From Sphingomonadales bacterium (GTDB lineage Bacteria; Pseudomonadota; Alphaproteobacteria; Sphingomonadales; Sphingomonadaceae): a stretch of DNA of 64,000 nt. The notes beneath the pieces are model-generated. The model saw nothing but the letters and a program-made list of their open reading frames with translations. It did no database searches and was not told the DNA's origin. Location: positions 293,411 to 357,410 of the forward strand of contig JAIXPC010000011.1 in NCBI GenBank assembly GCA_027486415.1, given 5' to 3'. Shown here one piece after another: positions 35,433 through 43,168 of this stretch (position 1 is its first letter; each line of letters starts with the position of its first letter). Both the position numbers and the translations under genes were made by a program.

Positions 35433-35448
35433 TTGGCGCGTTTCTTGC
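35433..35448 (+). promoter_or_regulatory. Sigma-54-type promoter of flgA
   Basis: TTGGCGCG-TTTC-TTGC on the plus strand has the -24 GG and -12 GC at the correct spacing; it deviates from TTGGCACG at one base. The predicted transcript start is about 35460, giving a leader of about 52 bases before flgA ATG 35512. It is divergent from the flgB promoter and shares the palindrome pair between them. Confidence 0.75.
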
Positions 35449-35511
35449 TGACTGCAACGCAGCATCGGGCGAGGGGCAGTCCCGATGCGCAGCCAAGGAA
35501 AGTTACGGCCG

Positions 35512-36024
35512 ATGCATCTCAGCCTTAAATCGCCAGCCGTCCGCCACATCGCCATTGCCGTTGCCGGCCTGTGTGCGCTGATTGCCGCGCGACCGGCCCC
35601 GGCCCAGCTGCCCGCCGCCCCGCCGGCGCTGCACGACGTCGCCGCCCTGAAGGCGCAGGTGCAGGCCTTTGCCGGCGGGGCGCCCGCGCGCGTCGATCCA
35701 CGCCTGGTGGTGCCGCGCTGCCCGGCTCCGGCCTTCAGCTGGGCGCGCGCCGACGTGGTGCGTGCCGATTGCGCCGGCCCGGTGTGGACCCTTTATGTGC
35801 CCGTCGATCAGGCCGTTGCCGCCCAGCCTGCGCCACGCGCCCGCCCGGCGATCCGGCGTGGTGATCGCGTGCTCGTCGAAACCGGCGGACCGGGCTGGAG
35901 CGTTGCCATCGAGGCCGAGGCCGAGCGCGATGCCGATGGCGACCGCCTGGCCCTGAAAGGCCCTGCCGGTCGGCGTTTTTCCGCGCGCATCGTTGATGGC
36001 GGCAAGGTCGTCCTCGCCCGCTGA
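35512..36024 (+). CDS. flgA: Flagellar P-ring assembly chaperone FlgA
   Basis: A 170-residue periplasmic protein with an N-terminal signal peptide (AVAGLCALIAARPAPAQ). The C-terminal SAF-like half is recognised by PAIRRGDRVLVETGGPGWSVAIEAEAERDADGD, key part RRGDRVLVE, and RFSARIVDGGKVVL. It is shorter than many FlgA proteins. ATG 35512 is preferred to 35485 because AAGGAAAG lies nine bases before it and the signal peptide then begins at once. It helps P-ring assembly by FlgI. It is the first gene of the plus-strand flagellar unit. Confidence 0.85.
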   Translation: MHLSLKSPAVRHIAIAVAGLCALIAARPAPAQLPAAPPALHDVAALKAQVQAFAGGAPARVDPRLVVPRCPAPAFSWARADVVRADCAGPVWTLYVPVDQAVAAQPAPRARPAIRRGDRVLVETGGPGWSVAIEAEAERDADGDRLALKGPAGRRFSARIVDGGKVVLAR

Positions 36025-36091
36025 TTTAAGCCGCATGGTGAATGGCCGTTAACGGCGTTGCCCGGTCAATGCGGGCGGAAAGGACAAACCG

Positions 36092-36391
36092 ATGATTGAT
36101 GGCATTTCAGGGCGTGGCGGCCCGATCCGCGGCGCAACCGGCGCTCGCGCTGCCCCCATCGAAACCGGCACGGCCGATCCGGCCCGCGCCGTGCGCCGCA
36201 CGGCCCCCGGCAGCGAGATCAGCACCAGCCGCAATGGTCGTTCGGCGCTGGTGGCCGACATGGCCAGCGCACCGCCGGTCAATGCCGCACGGGTTGCCGA
36301 ATTGCGCGCGCAGGTGGCCGGGGGGCGCTTCCCCGTCGATCCCGTCGCCATTGCGGACGCCATGCTGCGGCTGGATCGCAGCAAGCCATGA
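36092..36391 (+). CDS. flgM: Anti-sigma-28 factor FlgM-like
   Basis: A 99-residue protein from ATG 36092 (AAAGGA upstream). It is polar and alanine-rich at the N-terminus, with a C-terminal part RVAELRAQVAGGRFPVDPVAIADAMLRLD, whose key segment ELRAQVAGGRFPVDP is the FlgM signature for FliA binding. It should hold FliA inactive until the hook is complete and FlgM is exported. It lies between flgA and an overlapping flgN-like gene; fliA itself lies 3.2 kb downstream in the same unit. Confidence 0.85.
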   Translation: MIDGISGRGGPIRGATGARAAPIETGTADPARAVRRTAPGSEISTSRNGRSALVADMASAPPVNAARVAELRAQVAGGRFPVDPVAIADAMLRLDRSKP

Positions 36392-36714
36392 GCGAGGCCG
36401 ACGACCTGGCGTCGGCGCTGGTGGCAGCGATCGAGGCCGAGCTGGCGGCGCTGGAGGCGGAGGACGCCGATGCCATCCTCGCCGCCAGCGATGCCAAGGC
36501 CCGCGCGCTCGATATGCTGTCGGCTGCGATCAACGCCGGTGCTGCGCCGCCGCGCCCGTTGCTGGAACAGGCGCGCGATCTCAACAGCCAGGCCATCCTG
36601 CAAAGCCGCGCCAAGCTTATCAGCGTCGAAAAGCGGCTGGCCGAACTCCGCCCCGATCCCGCTCCGCCCCGGCCACGGCCTGTCACCTATGGCCGAGACG
36701 GGCGCTGGGCATGA
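36388..36714 (+). CDS. FlgN-like flagellar export chaperone
   Basis: A 108-residue, mostly helical, acidic protein: ALVAAIEAELAALEAEDADAILAASDAKARALDML, key part EAELAALEAEDADAI, then LEQARDLNSQAILQSRAKLISVEKRL. This pattern (helix rich in Glu/Ala, central LN x QN-like segment) and its place directly after flgM with an ATGA overlap fit FlgN, the chaperone of FlgK and FlgL. Sequence similarity to known FlgN is weak, so the call rests largely on context. Confidence 0.65.
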   Translation: MSEADDLASALVAAIEAELAALEAEDADAILAASDAKARALDMLSAAINAGAAPPRPLLEQARDLNSQAILQSRAKLISVEKRLAELRPDPAPPRPRPVTYGRDGRWA

Positions 36715-36725
36715 CCTGCCGGCAC

Positions 36726-36741
36726 TTGGCACGCCCCTTGC
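36726..36741 (+). promoter_or_regulatory. Sigma-54-type promoter of the transglycosylase-flhA-fliA unit
   Basis: TTGGCACG-CCCC-TTGC matches the RpoN consensus completely, with correct -24/-12 spacing. The predicted start is about 36753, two bases before ATG 36755 of the transglycosylase gene, so again a leaderless or nearly leaderless mRNA. Confidence 0.85.
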
Positions 36742-36754
36742 TGAGCCTGCGGGC

Positions 36755-37486
36755 ATGACCCAAGCGATTGCCTATTCCCGGCCTGCCGGCCCGCCCCCTG
36801 TCGTTGCCGCCATCGCGCAAGCGGCGGAGCGCACGGGCGTCGATTTCTCCTATCTGCTGGCCAATGCCCGCGCCGAATCCGGGCTGGATCCGATGGCCCG
36901 TGCCCGCACCTCGTCGGCCAGCGGCCTGTTCCAGTTCACCGATGCCACCTGGCTGGCGATGGTTGCCCGCCATGGTGACAAGCACGGGCTGGGCTGGGCG
37001 GCAGACGCCGTGAGGAGCGGCGCCGGCGGTGCCCTTCGCCAGACCATCCTGCAATTGCGCCATGATGCCGGCGCTGCCGCCGCCATGGCCGGCGAATTCA
37101 CCCGTGACAACGCCGCCAGGCTGGAAAGCGCAATGGGCCGCGCTGCCGGTGCTGCCGATCTCTACCTCGCCGCCTTCTTTGGTGCGGGCGGGGCGATCAA
37201 ATTCCTGAAATCCATGGCAGCCGCGCCCGGCATGGCTGCCGCCAGCCTGCTACCGGCTGCTGCCGCCGCCAACAAGTCGACCTTCTTCCACGCCGATGGC
37301 CGGGCCCGCAGCCTGGCCGAAGTCCATGATCTGGTGTCCGCCCGCATCGGCCGGCAGATGGGCGGTGCACCCGCCGGCAACAGCCTGCCGCCTGCCGGCA
37401 AGGCGTTGCCGGCCGTGGCCATCGATCCGGCGCTGATCGCGGCGCGGGCGCGCATGGCGTATCTCGTGCTGGCGGCAATGTCGTGA
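36755..37486 (+). CDS. Lytic transglycosylase, probable flagellar peptidoglycan hydrolase
   Basis: A 243-residue SLT-fold protein. The catalytic glutamate is in ARAESGLDPMARARTSSASGLFQFT, key part AESGLDP...ASGLFQFTDATW, the usual lysozyme-like motif. No signal peptide is visible, as for enzymes that travel through the flagellar export gate; a secreted C-terminal tail rich in Ala/Pro/Gly follows. It lies in the flagellar unit between flgN-like and flhA and probably replaces the missing hydrolase domain of FlgJ. The 3' part of the gene contains palindromes described separately. Start ATG 36755 fits the promoter. Confidence 0.88.
   Translation: MTQAIAYSRPAGPPPVVAAIAQAAERTGVDFSYLLANARAESGLDPMARARTSSASGLFQFTDATWLAMVARHGDKHGLGWAADAVRSGAGGALRQTILQLRHDAGAAAAMAGEFTRDNAARLESAMGRAAGAADLYLAAFFGAGGAIKFLKSMAAAPGMAAASLLPAAAAANKSTFFHADGRARSLAEVHDLVSARIGRQMGGAPAGNSLPPAGKALPAVAIDPALIAARARMAYLVLAAMS
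37375..37411. promoter_or_regulatory. Second tandem pair of CGGCAA-type palindromes inside the transglycosylase gene
   Basis: CGGCAA-CAGC-CTGCCG (37375-37390, one mismatch) and CGGCAA-GGCG-TTGCCG (37396-37411, perfect) repeat the arrangement at 35351-35387, with centres again 21 bp apart. They lie in coding DNA (repeat PAGNSLP/PAGKALP), so a protein repeat is an alternative explanation. They are about 90-120 bp upstream of flhA. Confidence 0.45.
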
Positions 37487-37496
37487 GGGCCGGGCT

Positions 37497-39593
37497 ATGA
37501 GCGCGCTGACCGCCGCCCTTGATCCGCGCCAGTGGCAAGCGCGATCGACCCTGTTGCCGGCGGCCATATTGGTGCTGGTCGCGCTGATGGTGGTGCCGCT
37601 GCCGGCGGTGCTGCTCGATCTGTTCTTCATCACCAATATCGCTGTCGCGCTGATCGTGCTGATGGTGGCGATCAACATCCGCCAGCCGCTGGACTTCTCG
37701 GCGTTCCCGACCGTGCTGCTCTATGCAACGCTGCTGCGGCTGGCGCTCAACGTCGCTTCCACCCGCGTCGTGCTGGTGCACGGCCACGAAGGCACGGCGG
37801 CGGCCGGCCACGTGATCGAGGCCTTTGGCAGCTTTGTCGTGGGCGGCGATTATGTCGTCGGCCTGTTCGTCTTTGCCGTCCTCATCATCATCAACCTGGT
37901 GGTGATCACCAAGGGGGCAGGGCGCGTTTCGGAAGTCGCGGCGCGCTTCACGCTGGATTCGCTGCCCGGCAAGCAGATGGCGATCGATGCCGATCTGAAC
38001 GCCGGCCAGATCACTGCCGATGAAGCCCGCGCCCGCCGCTTGGAAGTGACGACCGAGGCCGATTTCCACGGCGCCATGGATGGTTCGTCCAAGTTCGTGA
38101 AGGGCGATGCGGTAGCCGGCCTGCTGATCCTGGCCATCAACATCATTGGTGGCCTGGTGCTGGGCACCGTGTCCCACGGGCTGACGCTGGCCGATGCGGC
38201 GCGAACCTATCTGCTGCTGGCCGTTGGTGACGGCCTGGTGGCGCAGGTGCCGGCGCTGCTGCTGTCGATCGCTGCTGCCATGGTGGTGACGCGGGTGGGC
38301 AAGGACAATGATCTTGCCGGCCAGGTTGGCACCCAGCTTGGCGAAGGCGCGCCCTGGCTGCCGGTGGCGATCATCCTGGGGCTGCTGGGGCTGTTGCCGG
38401 GGATGCCGCTGCTGATCGTGGCACCGGCCGCTGGCGCTGCGCTGTGGATGGCGTTGAAGAAGCGCCCGGTTGACGCGGCTGACGCTGCCGATCCTGCCAC
38501 GCCCGCTGCCGCCACCGATGATGCCCGTATCGATTGGGCCGACGTGGCCGACAGCGCGCCGGCCAGTATCGAGATCGGGTTCGGGCTGGTGCCGCTGGTG
38601 GATGATGCGCGCGGCGCCCCCCTGATGGCGCGCATCACCGCCGTGCGCCGGCAATTGTCGAAAAATCTGGGCTTTGTGCTGCCGCAGGTGCGGGTGCGCG
38701 ATGATCTGGCGCTGCCGCCGTTCCGGTATCGCATCACGCTGGCAGGCGTGGTCGTTGGCGAGGACGATGCCTGGCCCGACGACGTGCTGGCCATCGAGGC
38801 CGGGCCGATCGCGACGCCGATCCCGGGACGCGAGGCGGTTGATCCGGCGTTCGGCATTCCGGCGCGCTGGATCGATCCGGCCGAAACCGATCTGGCCGAA
38901 GCGGCCGGCTATACCGTGGTGGATCCCGCCGCGGTGATCGGCACCCATCTGAACCAGCTGCTCATCGCCAATGCTCACCGCCTGCTGGGGCAGGACGAGG
39001 TGCAGGCCCTGCTCGACACGCTGGCCGATGCGGCCCCGGCGCTGGCCGGCGCGCTGACCCCCAAGCTGCTGAGCGCTGCCATCGTCACCCAGGTGCTGCA
39101 GCGGCTGGTGGAGGAGGGGATTTCCCTGCGTGATCTGCGGACGATTGCGGGCGCGCTGATCGCCGCCGCACCGCGGTCGCAGGAGCCCGCCGAACTGGCC
39201 GAGCTGATCCGGCCCGCACTTGGCCCGGCGCTGGTGCAGGAACTGGCCGGGGTGAAGGGGGCGCTGGCCGCCGTCGCGCTGGATCCCGGCCTGGAAAGCC
39301 TGCTGGTGCAGGCGGTGCGCGCCAATCCGGGTGCAACCCATCCCTTTGATCCCGCGCTGGTGACACGCGTGGCCGAAGCCGCCGGCATCGCGACCCGCTC
39401 GCTGCTGGGCGACGGCCGGCGCTTTGCCATCGTCACGGTGCCGCAGCTGCGCCGGGCGCTGTGGCAGCTGCTGCGCGCCCGGCTGCCGCAGGTGCCGGTG
39501 ATCGCCTTTTCCGACATTCCCGAATCCCGTGACGTGGAGGTGGTGGCCGTGATCGGCGCTGCCCCGTCCGCCACCCCCGATGGAGACGCCTGA
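37497..39593 (+). CDS. flhA: Flagellar export gate protein FlhA
   Basis: A 698-residue export gate component. About eight membrane helices fill residues 20-310 (ILVLVALMVVPLPAVLLDLF, LFVFAVLIIINLVVITKGAG), with RVSEVAARFTLDSLPGKQMAIDADLNAGQI as the conserved FHIPEP loop (key part LDSLPGKQMAIDADLNAG). The C-terminal cytoplasmic domain has RVRDDLALPPFRYRI. Length is normal. It starts 10 bases after the transglycosylase gene and overlaps fliA as TGATG. Confidence 0.96.
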   Translation: MSALTAALDPRQWQARSTLLPAAILVLVALMVVPLPAVLLDLFFITNIAVALIVLMVAINIRQPLDFSAFPTVLLYATLLRLALNVASTRVVLVHGHEGTAAAGHVIEAFGSFVVGGDYVVGLFVFAVLIIINLVVITKGAGRVSEVAARFTLDSLPGKQMAIDADLNAGQITADEARARRLEVTTEADFHGAMDGSSKFVKGDAVAGLLILAINIIGGLVLGTVSHGLTLADAARTYLLLAVGDGLVAQVPALLLSIAAAMVVTRVGKDNDLAGQVGTQLGEGAPWLPVAIILGLLGLLPGMPLLIVAPAAGAALWMALKKRPVDAADAADPATPAAATDDARIDWADVADSAPASIEIGFGLVPLVDDARGAPLMARITAVRRQLSKNLGFVLPQVRVRDDLALPPFRYRITLAGVVVGEDDAWPDDVLAIEAGPIATPIPGREAVDPAFGIPARWIDPAETDLAEAAGYTVVDPAAVIGTHLNQLLIANAHRLLGQDEVQALLDTLADAAPALAGALTPKLLSAAIVTQVLQRLVEEGISLRDLRTIAGALIAAAPRSQEPAELAELIRPALGPALVQELAGVKGALAAVALDPGLESLLVQAVRANPGATHPFDPALVTRVAEAAGIATRSLLGDGRRFAIVTVPQLRRALWQLLRARLPQVPVIAFSDIPESRDVEVVAVIGAAPSATPDGDA

Positions 39594-40333
39594 TGGATGC
39601 CCGGCTTGGCCTAGATCCCGCGCTTTATGCCCCGGCACGGCTGGCGCAGGTGGATCCGGAACGGCTGATTTCCAGCCACCTTGCGCTGGTGCGGCGCATC
39701 GCCTGGCACGTCCACGCCAGGGTGTCGTCGGCCATCGATGTGGAGGATCTGGTGCAGATCGGCATGGTGGCGCTGATCGAGGCGGCACGCGGATTCGAAG
39801 ATCGCGGGCATGCCGCCTTTGCCACCTATGCCAGTGTGCGCGTGCGCGGGGCGATGATCGATCAGTTGCGAAAGGGCGCAACGCTGGTGCGTTCGGCCAT
39901 GCGCCGCAAGCGCGAGTGGGGACAGGTGCGCGCCCGGCTGGAAGGGCAGCTGGGCCGGGCCGCGACCGATGCCGAGATGGCAGCGGCGCTCGAGATCCCG
40001 CTTGCCGACTATCGCGCAGCGGCTGCCCAGACCCACGCTGTGCAATCGGAAAGTCTGGACGATGTCTATTCCGATCACAGCCAGTGGTTTGCCAGCGACG
40101 ATCCCGATGCCCACGATTGTCTGGAACAGGATCGCCGCCGTCGTGCCATCGCCGCCGCCATCGCCACCCTGCCCGAACGGGAGGCGCAGGTGCTGCAGCT
40201 CTATTTCGTCGAGGAACTGAACCTTGAAGAGATTGGACAGGTTCTGGGCGTCGGCGCCGCGCGCATCTGCCAGATCAAGAAAACGGCGCTGACCAAGCTG
40301 CGCGGGCAACTGACCGGCTGGGCTGACGATTAG
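39593..40333 (+). CDS. fliA: Flagellar sigma factor FliA (sigma-28 family)
   Basis: A 246-residue sigma factor. Region 2 shows SHLALVRRIAWHVHARV, DVEDLVQIGMVALIEAARGF and FATYASVRVRGAMIDQLRKG. Region 3 follows, and region 4 is LPEREAQVLQLYFVEELNLEEIG, key part EREAQVLQLYF...LEEIGQVLGV. It directs late flagellar genes such as flagellins, which are outside this window. FlgM encoded upstream in the same unit is its likely inhibitor. Confidence 0.93.
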   Translation: MDARLGLDPALYAPARLAQVDPERLISSHLALVRRIAWHVHARVSSAIDVEDLVQIGMVALIEAARGFEDRGHAAFATYASVRVRGAMIDQLRKGATLVRSAMRRKREWGQVRARLEGQLGRAATDAEMAAALEIPLADYRAAAAQTHAVQSESLDDVYSDHSQWFASDDPDAHDCLEQDRRRRAIAAAIATLPEREAQVLQLYFVEELNLEEIGQVLGVGAARICQIKKTALTKLRGQLTGWADD

Positions 40334-40374
40334 GCCGGTTGCACGGGCGGGCGTGCGCTGGCAGCGTACCGGGC

Positions 40375-41199
40375 ATGGACATGACCCGGCTGCGCTCGCT
40401 TCTCTATCTTCCCTCCAATCGTGCCAGCGCCATCGCCAAGGCGCGCACCCTGCCGGCCGATGCGGTCATCCTCGATCTGGAAGACGCAGTGCAGCCGGAT
40501 GCCAAGGGCGAAGCTCGCGCGGCGGCTGTTGCGGCCGCGCTGGCCGGCGGTTGGGAGCCGCGGACGTTGTTCCTGCGCGTGAACGGGATCGGCACCCCCT
40601 GGCATGGCGACGACATGGCGGCAGCGCAGACGCAGGGCTTTGCCGGCGTCGTGGTGCCCAAGGTGGACACGCCGGCCGAGGCGGCAGACGTGATGCGCCG
40701 GGCTGGCGGGCGGCCGGTGCTGGCCATGATCGAAACACCGGCCGGCGTGATCAACGCGCCCGCCATTGCCGCAGTGCCGGGGGTCGCCGGACTGGTGGCG
40801 GGCATGGCCGATCTGGCCAAGGCGTTGAACTGCGGCAGCGATCCGATGCGGACGCCCTTGCTGTACAGCCTGTCGGCCATCGTGCTGGCGGCGCGCGCAG
40901 CCGGCATCGCCTGCTTTGACGGCGTCTGCACCGAATTTCGCAACGAAGACGCGTTCCGGGCCGAAGCAGGGCAGGGCAAGCTGCTGGGCTTTGACGGCAA
41001 GACGCTGATCCACCCCAGCCAGGTGGAACCGTGCAACGCCGTGTTTTCGCCAACGCCCGACGAAGTCGCGCAGGCGCGTGCCATGATCGCCGCCTATGAC
41101 GCCGCGCTGGAAGCCGGGCGCGGGGTGGCGACGCTGGACGGCCAGATGGTGGAAAGCCTTCACGTCGAACAGGCCCGCTGGCTGCTGGCCCGCGTCTGA
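40375..41199 (+). CDS. CitE-like CoA-ester lyase (HpcH/HpaI superfamily)
   Basis: A 274-residue TIM-barrel lyase. Segments typical of CitE/malyl-CoA lyase proteins are RSLLYLPSNRASAIAKA, DAVILDLEDAVQPDAK (metal-binding Glu/Asp), LFLRVNGIGTPWH, VPKVDT, LAMIETPAGVINA and CTEFRNEDAFRAEA followed by GFDGKTLIHPSQV. It is a stand-alone enzyme, not part of a citrate lyase complex, so citramalyl-, malyl- or a related CoA thioester is the likely substrate (inference). A double start (ATG 40375 and 40381) exists; both are near the fliA end, 41 bases after its stop. Not flagellar. Confidence 0.85.
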   Translation: MDMTRLRSLLYLPSNRASAIAKARTLPADAVILDLEDAVQPDAKGEARAAAVAAALAGGWEPRTLFLRVNGIGTPWHGDDMAAAQTQGFAGVVVPKVDTPAEAADVMRRAGGRPVLAMIETPAGVINAPAIAAVPGVAGLVAGMADLAKALNCGSDPMRTPLLYSLSAIVLAARAAGIACFDGVCTEFRNEDAFRAEAGQGKLLGFDGKTLIHPSQVEPCNAVFSPTPDEVAQARAMIAAYDAALEAGRGVATLDGQMVESLHVEQARWLLARV

Positions 41200-41283
41200 A
41201 ACGCGAAGCCGCGGCAAAGAAGGACTTGGCAAATGCCGCGCGATTGCCTAACCGGCGCAGCGCTCGATTGCACGGGCATCTGC

Positions 41284-41358
41284 TGGGGCGTCGCCAAGCG
41301 GTAAGGCAGCGGTTTTTGGTACCGCCATTCCCAGGTTCGAATCCTGGCGCCCCAGCCA
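41284..41358 (+). tRNA. tRNA-Gln (anticodon TTG)
   Basis: A 75-base tRNA folds with acceptor TGGGGCG/CGCCCCA, D stem GCC/GGC, anticodon stem GCGGT/ACCGC with loop TTTTGGT (anticodon TTG at 41316-41318 by count), T stem with TTCGAAT, discriminator G and an encoded CCA. All stems pair without mismatch. It reads CAA codons and is not inside another gene. Confidence 0.95.
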
Positions 41359-42026
41359 ACTTTCCCACATGAAAATTGGTGCAGACGCGCAGCAGCGCGT
41401 TGCCGTGCCGTTTTATCGTTCAACGATGCGAAAGAGTCGCCCGCGCCGGGAGGTACGGGGTGAAGCGCTGTCGTCGGCGGGCCTGCAGGGTCAAGAACAG
41501 ACGGGCCTTCGACGGGGCCTCACCCCGCCCAACTTCGGCAGAGGGCCGTTCCAGCCAGGGATGGCGCGCATCTTCCTGCTTTCCCCGCCAGCCGCAGTTA
41601 CCACTGCGGGCATGACCAGCAGGCGATCACGCGCCCACTGGAACGGGCCGCTCGCCCGATGCGCCTGGTCTGCAATCCCGATGTGGGTCGTCACCGGAGC
41701 CGCGTCGCATTCGCATCGATCGGATCGCAAGAGCGCGGGCACGCACTCCTGCAATTCGGCGGGGGCTTCCTCGCGTCAACCCCCTGCATCTTGGAGATTA
41801 TGGTGCGTCCGCTCCTGACAAGTCGGACTTTCGTGATAGCTGCGTGAATAAGGCGTGAAACGCAGTGAATCTTGTTCCGCCTTCGCATTCGTCCAACGGC
41901 CCGGCAGTGCAGTGGTTGCACCCCGCGGCGATTATGTCGCAGCGGTAGAAGGGCTGGCGCTTTCGGCCACGGGTCACTATGCGCCCGGCAGATGCCGGCG
42001 CCATGCGCGCGGCAAGCAAGGGGGCC
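41359..42026. other. Gene-less stretch with a large imperfect hairpin
   Basis: This 668-bp stretch lies between tRNA-Gln and the MetE-like gene. The long frames across it look like chance frames with no family resemblance. It contains an imperfect inverted repeat at 41546-41646. No promoter, phage integrase or other clear gene is visible. Confidence 0.6.
41546..41646. repeat. Imperfect inverted repeat, about 101 bp
   Basis: Four matching blocks fold onto each other around a TACC loop: CCGTTCCAG (41546-41554) with CTGGAACGG (41638-41646), GGCGCG with CGCGCC, CCTGCT with AGCAGG, and CCGCAGT (41592-41598) with ACTGCGG (41603-41609). Bulges lie between the blocks. It may be a miniature transposable or palindromic element, or a structured RNA. 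Confidence 0.65.
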
Positions 42027-43166
42027 ATGATGACGAACCGCTTTCTGACCACCCATGTTGGCAGCCTGCCGCGCGGCGCCGATCTGTTGGGCATGATCAT
42101 CGCCCGCGAGGAAGGCAGCCTGGTCGACGATGCGGTGCTGGCGGGGCGGATCGAGGCTGCCGTTGCCGACGTGGTGGCCAAACAGGCGCATGCCGGCATC
42201 GACATCATCAACGATGGTGAGCAGTCGAAGCCGAGCTATGCCACCTATATCAAGGACCGGCTGACCGGTTTCGGTGGCACTGGCACCTCTTACGTATTTC
42301 AGGACATTGAGGATTTTCCCGGCGTCAAGCAGCGCATCTCTGGTGACGAGGGCCGCAAGCACCGCAAGACGCCGGCCTGCAACGCGCCCATCACCGTGAA
42401 GGACATGGAGGCGGTGAAGCAGGACGCGGCCAACCTGAATACCGCGATTGCCGCGCACCCGGGCCGGCAGGCCTTCATGTCGGCAGCCTCGCCCGGCGTC
42501 ACTGCGCTGTTTTTCCGCAACGACTATTACGCCAGCGATGAAGATTACGTGATGGCGCTGGCCGAAGGGCTGCGCCACGAGTATGAAGCAATCGTCGATG
42601 CCGGCATCCTGCTGCAGGTCGATTGCCCCGATCTGGCGATGGGCCGCCACACCCAGTTTCGCGAGCTGGACCTGAACGGCTTTCGCGAGCGCATGGAACT
42701 GAACATCGCGGCGCTGAACCACGCCACCCGCAACATCGCGCCCGAACGGATGCGGATGCACCTGTGCTGGGGCAATTATCCCGGTCCACACCATTGTGAT
42801 GTGCCGTTGCAGGACATCATCGACCTCGTCTGGAAGGCCCGCCCGCACGCCATCCAGTTCGAAGCGGCCAATCCGCGCCACGCCCATGAATTTTCGGTGT
42901 TCGAAAGCGTCAAGCTGCCTGACGGCAAGAAGCTGATCCCGGGCGTTGTCGAATGCCAGAGCCCCTATATCGAACATCCTGAACTGATTGCCCAGCGCAT
43001 CGCCCGATATGCTCACCTGGTCGGGCGCGACAATGTGCAGGCCGGCATCGATTGCGGCTTTTCCATCCACGCCGGGTCAGGCGGTGTGGATCCCGACGTG
43101 GTGTGGGCCAAGATGGCGGCGATGGCGGAAGGCGCCCGCATCGCCACCCGGATGTTCTGGCCCTGA
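42027..43166 (+). CDS. MetE C-domain-like cobalamin-independent methionine synthase family protein
   Basis: A 379-residue barrel related to the catalytic half of MetE. All four zinc ligands of the MetE C-domain are seen: His and Cys in RMHLCWGNYPG, Glu in QFEAANPRHA, and Cys in AGIDCGFSI. N-terminal FLTTHVGSLPR and DIINDGEQSKPSYATY also fit. The N-terminal MetE half, which carries the folate-binding region, is absent, so the methyl donor is not evident, and it may not be a methionine synthase at all. It has several ATG codons; 42027 has an AAGGGGG upstream. It converges with the citryl-CoA-lyase-like gene. Confidence 0.82.
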   Translation: MMTNRFLTTHVGSLPRGADLLGMIIAREEGSLVDDAVLAGRIEAAVADVVAKQAHAGIDIINDGEQSKPSYATYIKDRLTGFGGTGTSYVFQDIEDFPGVKQRISGDEGRKHRKTPACNAPITVKDMEAVKQDAANLNTAIAAHPGRQAFMSAASPGVTALFFRNDYYASDEDYVMALAEGLRHEYEAIVDAGILLQVDCPDLAMGRHTQFRELDLNGFRERMELNIAALNHATRNIAPERMRMHLCWGNYPGPHHCDVPLQDIIDLVWKARPHAIQFEAANPRHAHEFSVFESVKLPDGKKLIPGVVECQSPYIEHPELIAQRIARYAHLVGRDNVQAGIDCGFSIHAGSGGVDPDVVWAKMAAMAEGARIATRMFWP

Positions 43167-43168
43167 GA

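Noticed and set aside
37454-37469. Weak sigma-54-like site before flhA (ATGGCGTATCTCGTGC)
   Set aside because: The -24 CACG and the -12 TTGC are both poor; only the GG and GC spacing fits.
37197-39881. Very long minus-strand frame opposite flhA
   Set aside because: Antisense shadow of flhA with repeated His/Gln/Arg composition and no domain.
41369-41818. Possible small gene after tRNA-Gln
   Set aside because: The product is arginine/serine-rich, without domain features, and it crosses the inverted repeat at 41546-41646.
41284-42026. Genomic island inserted at tRNA-Gln
   Set aside because: No integrase, no repeated tRNA end and no clear composition change were found.
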